A DNA stretch of 64,000 bases from Microplitis mediator (taxonomy: Eukaryota; Arthropoda; Insecta; Hymenoptera; Braconidae): assembly GCF_029852145.1 (NCBI RefSeq), contig NC_079971.1, forward strand, positions 23,063,563-23,127,562, given 5' to 3'. Below, one piece after another: positions 47,581 through 61,529 of the stretch. Below the pieces are notes generated by a model, which did not search any database, was not told the origin of the DNA, and saw only the letters and a program-made list of their open reading frames with translations. Every line of letters starts with the position of its first letter. Positions within the stretch are counted from its first letter, which is position 1. The position numbers were made by a program, and so were the translations under genes.

Positions 47581-47931
47581 TGATTCGATGCTTCCATTGA
47601 TATCTATACATATTTATTTATAAATAAAATCCAGATATGCCTCCGCACTAAGGTACTGACCATCAGCTGGAGCCAGAGTTACTCTGTACTCTCTGTACTC
47701 TTGTTAAATAATTAAAAATAACAGTATAACTGCATACTCAGCTTATCTACCTTTAGAAACATTATCTTTTACTATACGACACTCTGCTAATGTTTTGTTG
47801 TGGCTTTCTCTTAGGATTTTATATTATTTTACTTATTTTATTTATATTCCGGTCATAAGACCGATCACGAACTCCATTTTATAATTATTTTAACTGAACT
47901 ACGGATTTAATTATAATTGATAATATATATG

Positions 47932-48685
47932 TAGGGGAGGGTGGGGCAGAGCGGCCCCCCTAAGCCAATTATTATTTTTTGTGGCTTTCAACCATAAAAT
48001 CACTTTACTTTTGTCCTATTTCGAACAAATTTATGGACATTTTGCCAAAATTCTGAAAATTTTTTTTTTTTTTTCTGGGGCAGAGCGGCCCCCCTTCAAA
48101 AAGTGATAAAAAATTTTTTTTTTTTTCGTTGTTTTTTTTTTTAAATTGTTTTCATCATTAAGAATGTATTTCTTTCTCTTGACAACTATTTTTGGTTTTA
48201 TATTACTCGAAAAAAATTTTTTAAAGCGTAAAAAATCGTTCACTCTCGATTACCTTAATTACTAATTGTTATTTAATAAAAAAAAAAATCAATTCTATGA
48301 TTTTACTTTATTTCAAAAATTTATCAACTAAAAAAAAAAATTTAATTTTCATAATTTTTTAGTGACCAAATTTGCCTCTTACATAGAGAAACGGCCGAAA
48401 AATATGAAAAAATAATTTTTTCGGAAGTTTCGGCTGGTCCATTTTGCCCCAGGTGTTATGCGTAGGGCTAGAAATGTGGAATTATAATGATTTTTTTTTA
48501 ATTTGACGATAAAAATATGAAAAAATCACTTTTTCAAAATTTTGGGCTTGTTCATTTTGCCCCAAATGTCATGCGTAGGGGTAAAAATGCGCAAACATAT
48601 CGGATTTATAGTGATTAGTCGAAAAAAAAAAAATTTTTTTTTTGGTCAAAATTTCAGGGGGGCCGCTCTGCCCCACCCTCCCCTA
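47932..48685 (-). mobile_element. TAGGGGAGGG MITE, copy 2 (fuller length)
   Basis: TAGGGGAGGGTGGGGCAGAG followed by cggccccc at the left; ggggggccgctctgccccac then cctccccta at the right; TA at both edges. It is 754 bp, inverted relative to copy 1. It keeps about 110 bp (48560-48660) missing from copy 1, giving it the symmetric GGGGCCGCTCTGCCCC end that copy 1's left side lacks. An internal second GGGGCAGAGCGGCCCCCC lies near 48078. Confidence 0.85.
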
Positions 48686-48789
48686 TATATTCCTCTATTG
48701 AAACTGGAATTTATTCTTGATATTTTATTTGAAATCGAGGCTATAGATACTCAAACTTTTGAATTGAATATCAAGTAGTCGGTCCGTTT

Positions 48790-50460
48790 TTGGTACAGTG
48801 TGTCTATTAATGGGACGTGGTTAGTTATTGGGACGCTGCGTGCTAGGTATTGGGACGGTCTATTATTTGGACGATATCTTGAATATTAGAACACGTCATT
48901 AATTATTGGGACACTTCGTATCGTAATGGGACAGGCTACTATTGGATCATTGTGTTAATTAATGGGACATATATTGATAAGGTTACCGTCTGTTAATATT
49001 AGGGCATTCCATTGTTGGCCCACTGTGTTAAGTATTAAGACACTATATTTATTTTTGGGACATCGTCTGTTAATTATTGGGTCATTCTACTATTGGGACA
49101 CTGTGGTAGTTATCGAGACACTTGATTAATTATTGGGACACCTCGTATTAAGCATTGGGACAGTCCCTTCTGAGAGTGCTATGATAATTAATGGGACACT
49201 TTCGATTGATTAGAGTACCAACGGTCAATTATTGGGACATTCTCCTGTTGGCTCACCGTATTAATTATTAGGACACTCTATTAATTTTTGGGACATTATT
49301 CCTCTATTTGGGACATTGCGTGTCTATTTCTGGGACATTCAGTTAATTATTGGGACACTTTGTCTTAACAATTAGGACATTATTCCTCTAACTGGGACAG
49401 TGTGGACGATTTCTGGGACATTTATTTAATTATTGGGACACTTTGTATTTATTATTGGCAAACTGTGTCTATTTTTGGGACATCAAGTGTTAACTATTGG
49501 GTCATTATCCCTCTAACTGGGACACGATCCACCTATTTCTTGGACACTGTACTAATTATTAGGACACCAAATTTTCAAGTATTGGGACATTTATTTTATT
49601 TCTGGGACACTATACGTTAATTGTTGAGACACTGTGTCCATTTCTGGGACATATTGTGTTAACTGTTGGGACTTTTTCCAGCTAACTGGGACACGATCCA
49701 CCTATTTCTTGGATACTGTACTAATTATTAGGACACCAAATTTTCAAGTATTGGGACATTTATTTTATTTCTGGGACACTGTATGTTAATTGTTGACTGT
49801 GCCCATTTCTGGGACATATTGTGTTAACTGTTGGGACCTTTTCCCTCTAACTGGGACACGATCCACCTATTTCTTGGACACTGTACTAATTATTAGGACA
49901 CCAATTTTTCAAGTATTGGGACATTTATTTTATTTCTGGGACACTATATGTTAATTGTTGACTGTGTCCATTTCTGGGACATATTGTGTTAACTGTTGGG
50001 ACCTTTTCCCGCTAACTGGGACACGATCTACCTATTTCTTGGACACTGTACTAATTATTAGGACACCAATTTTTCAAGTATTGGGACATTTATTTTATTT
50101 CTGGGACACTATATGTTAATTGTTGACTGTGTCCATTTCTGGGACATATTGTGTTAACTGTTGGGACCTTTTCCCGCTAACTGGGACACGATCTACCTAT
50201 TTCTTGGACACTGTACTAATTATTAGGACACCAATTTTTCAAGTATTGGGACATTTATTTTATTTCTGGGACACTATATGTTAATTGTTGACTGTGCCCA
50301 TTTCTGGGACATATTGTGTTAACTGTTGGGACCTTTTCCCGCTAACTGGGACACGATCTACCTATTTCTTGGATACTGTACTAATTATTAGGACACCAAA
50401 TTTTCAAGTATTGGGACATTTATTTTATTTCTGGGACACTATATGTTAATTATTGGGACG
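48790..50460 (+). repeat. GGGACA minisatellite with 165-bp higher-order repeat
   Basis: Irregular units of about 20-35 bp built on attattgggacactg and ttctgggacat fill the first 780 bp. From 49573 the array becomes regular: ttttcaagtattgggacatt starts at 49573, 49741, 49906, 50071, 50236 and 50401, giving a period of 168 and then exactly 165 four times. Each higher-order unit contains about seven GGGACA-type words, and later copies are nearly identical. No open frame spans it. Confidence 0.95.
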
Positions 50461-51130
50461 TGTTAATTAAAAACAACAAAATGATATATAAAATATTGTG
50501 ATATAAAATGAGAAGTAAAGATCTGTACCAACACAGTAAGATTTCAAAAGAGTTCTGTACTTAACCGTCGCGTGGCGTTACCGTCTTTTTTGTTACCGTC
50601 GGATACTTTTTATTACAGAGATTTAACTCCGAGTTAACTCAAGCCGCGATTAATTTCGTTAATATCAATTTTAAAAAATCCCTTTATTTTTTTACTCCGA
50701 GGGCAATTACTTTTTTGTTGGATTAAACAGAAAGTTAATAGTTATAATGAAGTAATTGAGCTATTGGGGAAATATAGCTCCCGAAAGTATCTTACGCCGA
50801 AAATAATTAAAAAAAAAATTTTAGAAGGTGTTCTCTTGCTTACGAGACAGGGTAGTAATCATAAGACCGCAGAATTGAATGCTGTTTTTTAATGGCCGGT
50901 TCTTTAAAACAGTAGTGGTCATTGTACTCTCTCAAAGTACTGAACACTCAAAAAAAATTTGAAAAAAAAAAATAATAAATAAACTTACGAAAAAATAAAA
51001 TAAAGTGGAGGAAAAAAAATTAAACATACGCAGTATCTGAATGCGTCGGTGGCAACGAGTTATGACTCCATTAAGCTCCTCATTTTTTACCATTTCAGTC
51101 TTTACAAAAAAATTCGCGGCATCTTTTACT
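50461..51130. other. Non-coding stretch
   Basis: Contains accgtcgcgtggcgttaccg followed by ttaccgtcgga near 50565-50610 and aaagcccactcattaagctcc-like text near 51070. Nothing coding recognised. Confidence 0.4.
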
Positions 51131-51960
51131 TTGATTCAAAATCTAATTCTATAAAAAACATTTTAATTTATTTTTATCTGAAGTTTAATTTTTGAATTTT
51201 TCTAGTAAATTATTTTTTTGAAAATTTAAAGCACAAGTTCATTTTCCAAAATTTTAGCGAATTTTGGAAATTTTATTTTTTTAATTCAGTAGACAAAATT
51301 TTGAACAAAAATTAAATTTTAAAAAAATATAACAGGAATTTCTTCTAAAATTTTACTCTCCAAAATTTCTCTGGAAACTCACCATAAAATAATTTAAAAA
51401 AAAAATCACAAAATTTTAATTTTTTAATTTTTCAAGAAAACTATTTTTTTAAAATCACCATCGAAAATTTAATTTTTAAATTTTTAGCAAAAATTCAGTA
51501 TTCAAAATTTCAGCAGAAATTATTTTATCGAAATTTTTTAAATGAATTAATTTTTAAATTCATTAGACAAAATTTCCTTTAGAAATGTCAATAAAAATTT
51601 GATTTTCAAAAATTATAGCAGGAATTTCGGCTAAAATTTTTCCGTAAATTCACCATAAAATAATTTTTTAAAAAATCAAAAAATTTTGATTTTTTAATTT
51701 TTCAAGAAAACTAGTTTTTAAAAATCACCCTCGAAAATTTAATTTTTGAATTATACAATTAAAGCCATTTTTCAAAATTTTTAGCAAAAGTTCAGATTTC
51801 CAAATTTTAGCAAAAATTATTCTCAAAATTTTTTATATAAATTGATTATTAAATTCATAGTCAAAATTTAATTTTAAAAAATCACCTCAGGAATTTTTTC
51901 TTAAATTTTATTTTCCAAAATTTATCCATGAATTCATCGAAAATTTTTTTTTTTCAAATT
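51130..51960 (+). repeat. Tandem A/T repeat, about 272-bp period
   Basis: ttttttaatttttcaagaaa followed by aataatcaccatcgaaaattt-like text occurs at about 51420 and 51690, each preceded by tcaccataaaataattt. Two diverged units plus partial flanks. Confidence 0.6.
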
Positions 51961-52960
51961 TTATCAGGAAACCTAAAAAAAAAAAATAAAAAATCAACAG
52001 AAATGTCGTAAAACTTTTATCCAAAAATCCAAAAAATTTCAAAAAAAATTTCCAACAACAAAAATCCCCAAGTTTCGTATCACAAACCCCAGTGAGCAAT
52101 TTCATAAACTTGTTATTGTATTTACAATACTTAAGACATCGTTGCAGCCTCAGCGATTTTTCTACCGGTCTTGAGATCCGAGTCTTCAAAAGTATCGCAA
52201 TATAACGTCCAAGGATCAACTGAGACAAAATATCAAGATCATAAGAGTGAGTGCATAAGAAAACGATCCTTCCTTATATATATACACATATATATTGTTT
52301 TTTATCTCTTTAACTCCGATGAGCGAGGCCGCATCATCTTGAGCCACCGACGCCGCGTGGGCTCGTTCCCTTTTTTTTGCTTTTAATTTTTTTTTTTCGA
52401 CATTTTGCTTCTTCTTCGCGGCAAAACGATAACATAAGGAACAGAGTGAGAGAGATTTGTTTGAAAGGATGCCGACGGTTGCCGTACAGTAGCTATATAG
52501 CTTATATATATATATATATATATACATATATATATAGGAGATACCGGCTGACTGTACCCAATTATTCTGGTGTGCTATGGACCCCACTTGTTTCATATAC
52601 GATAGACTTTAAATCTTATATTTATTTCTTAAGAACTTTCATCCTCAAACTTCTCGTCCTTATAAATATTTTGTCCGACGGCTAGATCTCGACTTTAATA
52701 TGATTTAAATGTTAGTTGTATCGAAAGGAATTGTGTGGAACAAATAAATGGATCTTAAAAAATTAGGGAGTGATGACAGAAAAGTGACATTTAAGTCACA
52801 AGTCTTAACTTAAAGTTTGTTAGAGCCAAAAATTTAAGAAAGAGAATTGATATTGTGTGGATTTCATATGAAAAGGGAGATAAATAAGGGATGAGAATAA
52901 GACGGAAGTTAAGAGAGAAAGAAAGACTTGACACGGATCCTGGCTAGCAGTTGGGGTGGA
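51961..52960. other. Non-coding stretch with TATATA runs
   Basis: A patch at 52320-52370 (gccgcatcatcttgagccac, cgacgccgcgtgggctcgtt) is less A/T-rich. TATATA at 52503-52545. Overlapping frames on both strands here are not convincing. Confidence 0.4.
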
Positions 52961-52969
52961 TATATCTAC

Positions 52970-53110
52970 TTCTCTCTGCCGATGACGTCGAGAAATGACA
53001 CAAAAAAATAGCTGGCAGACGCGACGGCGACGGATTCACCAGCCCCCGGCGGCAACCAATTGTTTAGTTAGGATACACGACGTACGATCTGCGCCTTTGT
53101 TACCGGGCAT
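52970..53110. promoter_or_regulatory. G+C-richer island with CRE-like TGACGTC
   Basis: Contains gatgacgtcgagaaatgac (CRE-like), gacgcgacggcgacggattc, agcccccggcggcaacc and cacgacgtacgatctgcgcc. A candidate regulatory element on composition and motif grounds. Confidence 0.3.
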
Positions 53111-54430
53111 ACAAATGATCTTTACATCACTCTTTCACTTAACTTTTTTACTTTTTTGAGGCTACTGGTACACAAACTTGCTGTGGAAATATATAGACTG
53201 CTACTTCCTGGTAATTATTAGAAAACGTTTTGTCCAAAAGTTTTAGCTTTTTTTTGTCTTCTGTTGGTTTTTGCGATTCTATTGATGGATTCTACAGACA
53301 CTAAGCTGCATTTGTTGTTAATTTGATGAAAAACACCAGACAAATTGACAGCCGCAAAACAAAAACATAGAAATCATCGAATTTCGGTTTTTTCGAAAGC
53401 TACCCTTCTTCCAGAAAAACCGATCTTGGAGACGGTTCGATGAAAAATTATGAAACTCACAGGGCTTTAGGTTCAGAAACTGGCGAATCCATGGCACGAA
53501 ACTAGATTTCCGTCGGACTTAAATTTAAACCGGAAGTGAATATGACTTAAGGTCAAAAATGAAAAATTTATTATTTTTATGCTGGCAAATTGTAGAGGAC
53601 ATTTTTCTGAATCCAACCATGTCCTATTAAGTTCGAATTGATCAATTTAACGATAGTCTAATTTGTGGGTTAATTTAAAAAATTCGATTTTGTAAATTTA
53701 TTTTGATCTCACGGTTTTTAATCGTTTATTAAATGGCTTCCGGTTTATTACTAGGGTTCGACACCTTCCTGCAGCCAAGTTTAGCTTTATTGGTTGTCAG
53801 ATAGACGGTATTATAATGCAACCGGGCGTGCTTTAAGTAGCTCGTGTTCAACAGCCCTAAAGTATTTCCAATATCCTGCAGAGATTCATCCGACTCGATT
53901 TTTATTTTTATCTCATCTGTTATCCTTTTATTTTATTTTTTATCCGTTTCTCCTTTATCCTGAGGCACATTGAGCTCTTTCTTGCTCTGGCTCATGGGTT
54001 TCATTCATGCCTCTGGTCCCTGGTCTCTGATCTCTGGTAGCCGAGATGCTGCTGGCTAAGACTACTGTACTCTGAGGACCTCATTACGCCAGTGAATGGG
54101 AATCCCTCACTCCTGATCTTTCTTCCCATTTACATCGCACCAACCCACAATCATCAAATTTTTTACTTTTATTTTACCGACTACTATCGTTACACCCTTC
54201 TGATATTGAAATATTATTCTCAATCGATTTTATTTATATTTAGATTTAGATTTATATCCAGTAGCTGGTTTACAGTGAGAACAGTTCAATAATTTTATCA
54301 AAATATTCAATCGATTCTTGTTTTATTATAAATTTATATTTTTATTTTATTGTCAAACCGCAAATCTACAATCATCGCAATCATACTTTCTGACTTCCGG
54401 TTGCGGAAAACCGCATTGATTCATTACGTC
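53111..54430. other. Non-coding stretch
   Basis: 53390-53560 holds accggaagtgaat (53530) and other mixed sequence, and 53740-53830 is less A/T-rich. A cryptically simple CTCTGGT tract lies at 54010-54045. No exon supported. Confidence 0.4.
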
Positions 54431-54639
54431 TGTGAAAAACAATAATTTCACATGCAAAATTTTAAAAAAATTCAATAACTATGAAATCATAAATTTTTTT
54501 TCGAAATAAAAAATAATTAACTTATTTAAAAAATCAGCCGTACTGACATTTCAATGAACGTAACTCGTGTTTATAATTATTTACCTAGACTTTTGGTTTA
54601 TTTCACAAAAAAACCGGATTTTGAAATTTATGCCATAAC

Positions 54640-55600
54640 CGAAATTTCAAATCATCGAATCTTCTGAATGAAGACTTAAAAATGTGATCTTGCGTTCAAA
54701 ATTTCCAGAAAACAATCCTCTATAGATTCTTGGTCATCTATAAGTCGCGAAAAATTTTTTTCGCGCCCATTTTCCTATTTTTCATTCAAAAAGCCCAGAA
54801 ACCAAATTTCCAATTTCCGCTATCATCGAAAATTCAAATCTTCATATCTTCTGATGAAATTGACTGAAAAATATGATCCTGCCTATAAAATCTCCAGAAA
54901 ACAATCCACTACAACTTCCACATTATAAATTTGCCATAAAAAAATTTTCGATGGCTTTTTTTATCATTTTTCATTCATATAAATCCAAAAAACCGAATTT
55001 TCAATATTTCGTGTCATCATCAAAAATGAAAAATCTTCATATCTTCTGACCAAATCGACTGAAAAATATGATCCTGCCTATAAAATCTTCAGAAAACAAT
55101 CCACTACAACTTCCACATTATAAATTTGCCATAAAAAAATTTCCCATGGCTTTTTTTATCATTTTTCATTCATATAAATCCAAAAAACCGAATTTTCAAT
55201 ATTTCGTGTCATCATCAAAAATGAAAAATCTTCATATCTTCTGACCAAATCGATTGAAAAATATGATCCTGCCTATAAAATCTTCAGAAAACAATCCTCT
55301 ACAACTTTCACATCATAAATTTGCTATAAAAAAATTTCCCATGGCTTTTTTTATCATTTTTCATTCATATAATTCCAAAAAACCAAATTTTCAATATTTC
55401 GTGCCGTCATCAAAAATGAAAATCTTCATATCTTCCAAACGAATTGACTTAAAAATATGGTCTCGCGCTCAAAATCTTCAGAAAATGATCCCCTACAACT
55501 TACATACCACAAATTTTACAAAAAAAATTTTTCCGCAGCCGTTTCGCCATTTTTCGTTTAAATCCCAAGGCCAAATTTCGAATCCCGCCACAAAATAGCT
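54640..55600 (-). repeat. Satellite array, 195-bp period
   Basis: atcctgcctataaaatct starts near 54881, 55076 and 55271, with a variant (cgcgctcaaaatcttcag) near 55465: periods 195, 195, 194. Units share acaatccactacaacttcca, tttttatcatttttcattca and tcttcatatcttctgaccaa. The open frame at 55254-55598 is a by-product of the repeat. Confidence 0.9.
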
Positions 55601-57942
55601 CATTCCACTTTTTTTTCTCAATATCCATCTCCAAAATAGCTTCCGGCCCATTCTCCCACCCTCTTTTCTCCCAAATTTCTCAAAAAAAAACATTTCTATC
55701 CATTTCAATCATCAGTTTTCCCAATTCCGCGTACCCATATTTGGGCGCCAAATTCAAAAAATGTTTTTTTCCTCCAAAATCATTTCGCGTATAATTTATT
55801 GTTGAAATTACATCGATAACTAAACTTTTACGTCAACAAATAAAGTAATAGCTGTAAAATAATGCATAGAAAAAAAAAATAAATACAGAACCTCGTTCTA
55901 TAAAAGTGTTTGCGTAGCAAATGTCCTTTGATCCCCGGACCATTTAAAATAATAATGTTTATTCAACGTGCAACAAGTGTATGTACTATGCAATTAGGCG
56001 CCGCATCTATCCTCCATTAATAATCTATCCATAACAATAATAATAATAAACCAGATAAATAATTAATTTATGTAAATATATATAAATAACACAGTATAAA
56101 ATTAATTATAAATTGGATTACGTTAATGCTAGTCACTGCAGTGTCGCAATTTTTTTTATAATTACTATTGACTATTATTATTATCATAATTATAAATTAT
56201 TAATAATTTTATTGATCAGTAAATAATTAAATATTTTTGATATTTAAATATAATAAAAATTTAATGACAAATTGATATTTATTTTATAAAAGTGATTGAA
56301 TTGTTTTAAAAATTATAAAATACGCCTAATGTCTTTGAAACGTGCAGTAAGATCGCGTGCACTTTATGGGCGGGATTAAAAGTTGTATATAGAGAAGTCT
56401 AAAAAACCCTAAGGCGACTACGAGGTCCAAGGACTCGAATCAACTTTGCCGCTGATGCTGCTGTTGCTGTTACTTGCCCGTTACTAAGAAAAATCTTACC
56501 GACACGCTCAGATAATCGGATCGTACTATATATATGTATGTATAGATATATATGGGATGTTTATAGTAAGGAAGAAAAGATATAAGGGACGATATATTTT
56601 TACAAAGATACTGGATTATACTGGCGGTGTGATGATGCTGGTGATTGAGATTAAACTAGAGGGGAGTCCCAGGTAAGATGAACGAGTTAAAGGTCCTTGA
56701 GATTGTAGGAAGCTGATGATTGTTGATTTTTTTTCATTTTTTTATTCTTATAAGATTATATTCTAGAATTGATGGCTAGTGAACGGTTTCATTAATAAAA
56801 TTTTATTGTTTATTTTTTTGAATTTTCGCGGCAATGGCTTTTATGCCAATTTTTTTGGTAGTGAAGAAAAATTTGAGAGAAATGAAGGGACATTTTAATT
56901 TCTAGGGTTTGGAGTTAATTTCTCTTGAGAGGATTTTTTTTAGATAATTTTGAGGTTAAATGAACGCGGGATGGTAAATTTGAATTTTTAAAATAGAATG
57001 GGCTTTTGAATTCAAGATGGCGGAGAAAAATTGAAGAGGAAATTAGAAAAATTTAAGGGGTAAAAATTACTACGACTTAAAAAATTTCAAATTTTAAATA
57101 AATCGTTAAGTCTTAGATGAATTCAAAATGGCGGCTTTACTTCACCTGAAATTTTTATCAGTTGGCTACGACCAAAATAATTAATAATTAATTTTTAATT
57201 AAATTTTACCCTAGTCTATAAAAATGAATTTAAAAAAATCCATCATTAATTTTCTAAACTAAATTAATTATCATCCGAATTTTGAAGAATTGATTGAGTT
57301 TCTAAAAATATCAAAATGGTGTCTTTACATCACCTGCAATTTTTCATAGCGTTTTTTTATCAAAAATAATCATCAAATAATTACACTTAAATTTTTTTTT
57401 AATTCTATAAAAGTGAATTTAAAAAATCCATCCATTAATGTTTCAAAATAAACTAAATAAAATTTTTGAATTAAATGGTAATAAAAAATAAATGTTTTTT
57501 ACCTTAAAAAATATATATAGGCATAAAAAAAATTATTTGCGCAATAATCATTAAAAAAAAATAAAAAATAAAATTATCGTTTTGAAATCTCGAAGAATAT
57601 TATCTAGGATGGGTGATAGAGCTATAAAGGTATGTTTACCATTTTAACAGACCAATTATCTTGAGTATAGTCTCTCTGGACTTAAGTTAATTGCAAAGGT
57701 GAGATACACTATTTAAATGCTAACAACAGACCCATAATACCCACAATGCCAATATAAGTCTGGCATTTTATTTTTTAATGGCTTATGGCTTACAGCTTGT
57801 GGACGGGGTCAAGTCGCTTAATATTTTCTTCAATTATTGATTTTAACCTTTTCGAAAATTATTTTATTATTTTAGTTTTAATGCTGCTGCGGCCTTGATT
57901 TAAATTCAATATTCAATAATCATAATCATAATAATAATAATC
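55601..57942. other. Non-coding stretch
   Basis: Polypyrimidine at 55605-55700. Less A/T-rich patches at 55910-55945 and 56400-56525 (aggcgactacgaggtccaag, ctgctgttgctgttacttgc). The word aaatggcggctttacttcac and relatives recur at 57020, 57128 and 57315 in a weak repeat. No exon supported. Confidence 0.4.
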
Positions 57943-58466
<524 letters not shown>

Positions 58467-59740
58467 GCATTGAATCAGTTAGAGAACATCGTTATTAAAT
58501 ATACGACCTAATAATTAATATAATTATAAATTATGAATAATATATATATTTTATAATTATGCATATCTTGTAGTTAAGTGTGACATTTTTAATGAATAAT
58601 CAATTTAATAATTATTAGTTATAAAAAATGACGCATTAATTTTAATGCGGCTTAAATTTTTTTACGCCAATAAATATTTCTTTACTTGAAGAAAAAAAAT
58701 TTTATTGAATTTATTCCATAAATTCGAATTTTTCTTTAATGATTTGAACTTTGAAAATTTAGTATTAGGGGCGGGAATAAATCGAACTTAGAAATTATTG
58801 GTATCGAATCGAACAGGGAAACGAGTTTCAAAAATATTTTAATATTTAATATATTTAAGTAAGGAATACTAACGCAAATCAATGAGTGCATTACTTTTAC
58901 TATTTATTACTAAATGTATAGTAAAAATGACAAAACAGTAATTAATACTATATGTTTATCTGAAAAATTGATATATTATTGCTTTTATTACTAATTTATT
59001 TGTATTCTTTATTAATCGAACAGCAATTTTTATAAAGAAAATATTAAATTATTACTAAACGTCTAGTACTACATTTGATAATACGATTCAACGATTTTTA
59101 CTCTCTAAAAATATATAAATTAACTAAGAATATGCATTAAATACCCCACGGTATACAAAAATTACAATCTGTTTAGTAATTTCTGTAAACCAGATGAATG
59201 GCGTAGTATTAAGTATTGTACAGCAACTAACAAATTACTAAACGGCTTGTAATTTTTCCGAAGCAGATTGATAAAATTAAAATTGGGTGGGGATAGTATA
59301 TACAAATATGCATTACAAGTTCAAAAACCCTTTGTTCAAAGGAGACATCGGACCGTCAGACATAGGAAAGAACTAGCGCGCGGGAGATCAGGGTTCGAAT
59401 CTCGGTTAAAACAAGTGATTTTTTAAAAATAAAAATTTACACCAACACCATCACAGATGACATAAATAATAAAAATAATAATATAAAGTTGAAAAACTAT
59501 TAAAAATTTAATTTTATTTATTTCCATTGTAATATAGTAAAATTTACTAAATATAAGTCAAGTTTACTAATGCAGTTTATATTTAATTCCATATTTGAAT
59601 AATAAAAATTACTAAAAATTAAATTCTCAAGAAAGTAAAAGTCACAATTTCAATAGCGTTTTTAGATTACAATATGAATTTAGTAATTTTAACTCATATT
59701 TTTAAGTAAAAGTTACGACATTTTTTTCTCCGTCAACTAT
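58467..59740. other. Non-coding; possible AGTAATTTTTACT-rich element with tRNA-like segment
   Basis: 58880-59730 is rich in agtaaaagt/acttttact and agtaatt words, suggesting a decayed TIR element, but the termini are unclear. 59340-59420 contains gcgcgcgggagatcagggtt followed by cgaatctcgg: GGTTCGAATCTC is a good Pol III B box, with no A box at the right spacing. It is probably a SINE remnant, similar in kind to 21.83 kb. Confidence 0.35.
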
Positions 59741-60244
59741 TCGATTTAAGTTCGAACCGAATAATTTGAATCTTCTAATAATTTGAAAATTTTCTTTTGA
59801 ATGATTAAAAATTGAGGAATTTTTTCCAGTAACTTAAATTATTGTCACAAGTAAAAATATAACTCCGTTCCGAATCTAAAATAAAATTTAAGCTCTCCAT
59901 TGAATAGAAATTGAATATTTTGAAGCTGATTAGAATTTTCTCAAGTCGAAAAGTCGAATTATTTAAAAATTCGATTTGAATTTCGACTTTCGCGCACCCA
60001 TATTTTTTTATCAAAAATAGTCCGGGTAAAATGGAACACTCAAGTAAAAAAAATGTTTTCTCTATAAAAAGTAAATAAAAAAAAAAAAAAAAAAGTAACA
60101 AATGTAAAAATTGCAAACTCATGATATTTTTCTTGATGATTAAGACTTTCTTCGATCACATGTGCTCAGATAAAATGTGATAAGTGATAAGTGAGAAAAT
60201 GAGTCCAAAAATAAATGATAAGAAAGAATGAGAGTAAAGTTAAG

Positions 60245-60277
<33 letters not shown>

Positions 60278-60950
60278 ACATTATTATTATCATTATTGTC
60301 TCTTTCTACTGCGGCCCTCTTACGTTCTAATGGTTCAGGAGCCGTTACGGACATTAGCTTCCGTTCTAAGGGATTTTCTATCCTTATTTTTTCATTTTCT
60401 GGCCTTCTTTCCCTCTTTCTTTAGCCAACAGCCTCCATACTTTTATATATAGTTGAGTATATATATAAGAGGTTTTGAAAAATGACCCGCGGTTCTACCA
60501 ACAAATAAGAGTGTCATCATCATTAGCAGAAACACGTTACAGGAGGGAAATAAATGCAACTCTGCTAGAGTTTGTACATTTTTATTATTTTTATTTTTTC
60601 AAATTATCTGAATTATTTTTTTGAAAAAATTTTTTTTTTCTTTGTTTGTTTACTGTTTTTGTGAGTGAAATATTTATGACAAAAAAATATAATTGAGCTG
60701 TAAAGTAGACGGAAATATGGATAATTAACACCTCGATTGTGATGAAAGAAAATTTTTGCTCCGCTGAACACTTTAGTTTATTTGTTATTTTTAATATAAT
60801 TAGTGTATATACTTTTTTAGACGGTTACAATTTGTACAAACTGATGTTTAACATGATAGTTTAGAAATTTATTTATAATTATATTTTGTTTAAAGTAAAA
60901 GTCATTCGTTTTTTTTTGTTGTTGCTGCAGTTTAAGGTGATGGGAAATTT
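59741..60950. other. Non-coding stretch
   Basis: Contains cgggtaaaatggaacactc at 60016 (GGGGTAAAATGG family), (ATT/ATC)n near 60246-60300, and a less A/T-rich patch at 60310-60350. Frames on both strands there are low complexity. Confidence 0.4.
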
Positions 60951-61440
60951 TTTTTTGGAAAACTGATAGTGTTGTTATATAGTTTGTATACTTCCGTGTA
61001 AATTGACCTCTGATTTCCGTATTTTTAATTAATGAAGAACAAAAAAAAAATTTTTTTTGAAAAAAAAATTAAGACGTTTTAATTTTTTGTTTCCTTATTT
61101 TTTATTTTCATGACTTAAAATTTTTTTTTTTGGTCAAAAGAAAAATTTTACAGTAAAGTTCACAAAATTCCGCGTAAAATGACCTATGACTCGAGTACTT
61201 TTCGTTAATGAAAAGTATGAAAAAAAAAAATTCTAAAAAAATTTTCCAAGAAAACTTAAGACATGTTCCAATTTTTTGTTTCCTTATTTTTAACTTTTAT
61301 GACTGAAAAAAATTTTTTTTAGTCAAGATGAAAATTTTATATAAAAATTCATACATTTCTGCGCTAAACGACCTATGGCTTTAATATTTTTCATTAATAT
61401 AAAGTGGAAAAAAAAAATTTGAAAAATTTTATTACGAAAA
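60950..61440 (+). repeat. Three-unit satellite, about 177-190-bp period
   Basis: ccgtgtaaattgacctctga (60993), ccgcgtaaaatgacctatga (61170) and tgcgctaaacgacctatggc (61360) are equivalent points. Each is followed by tatttttmattaatraaa and a long A-run. Confidence 0.75.
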
Positions 61441-61529
61441 ATTGGTGATGAGAAAAAAAAATGACTAAGAAATAAAAATATAAAAGCAATAAGTTAATAG
61501 CAAATGACAAAAGGCAAGAGCCTGTCATC

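Noticed and set aside
48790..50460. CRISPR-like regular repeats
   Set aside because: Units vary in length, there are no unique spacers, and the higher-order copies repeat the spacers too; the DNA is eukaryotic.
52216..52596. 126-codon minus-strand open frame
   Set aside because: It crosses a TATATA run and low-complexity sequence, has no recognisable domain and competes with open frames on the other strand.
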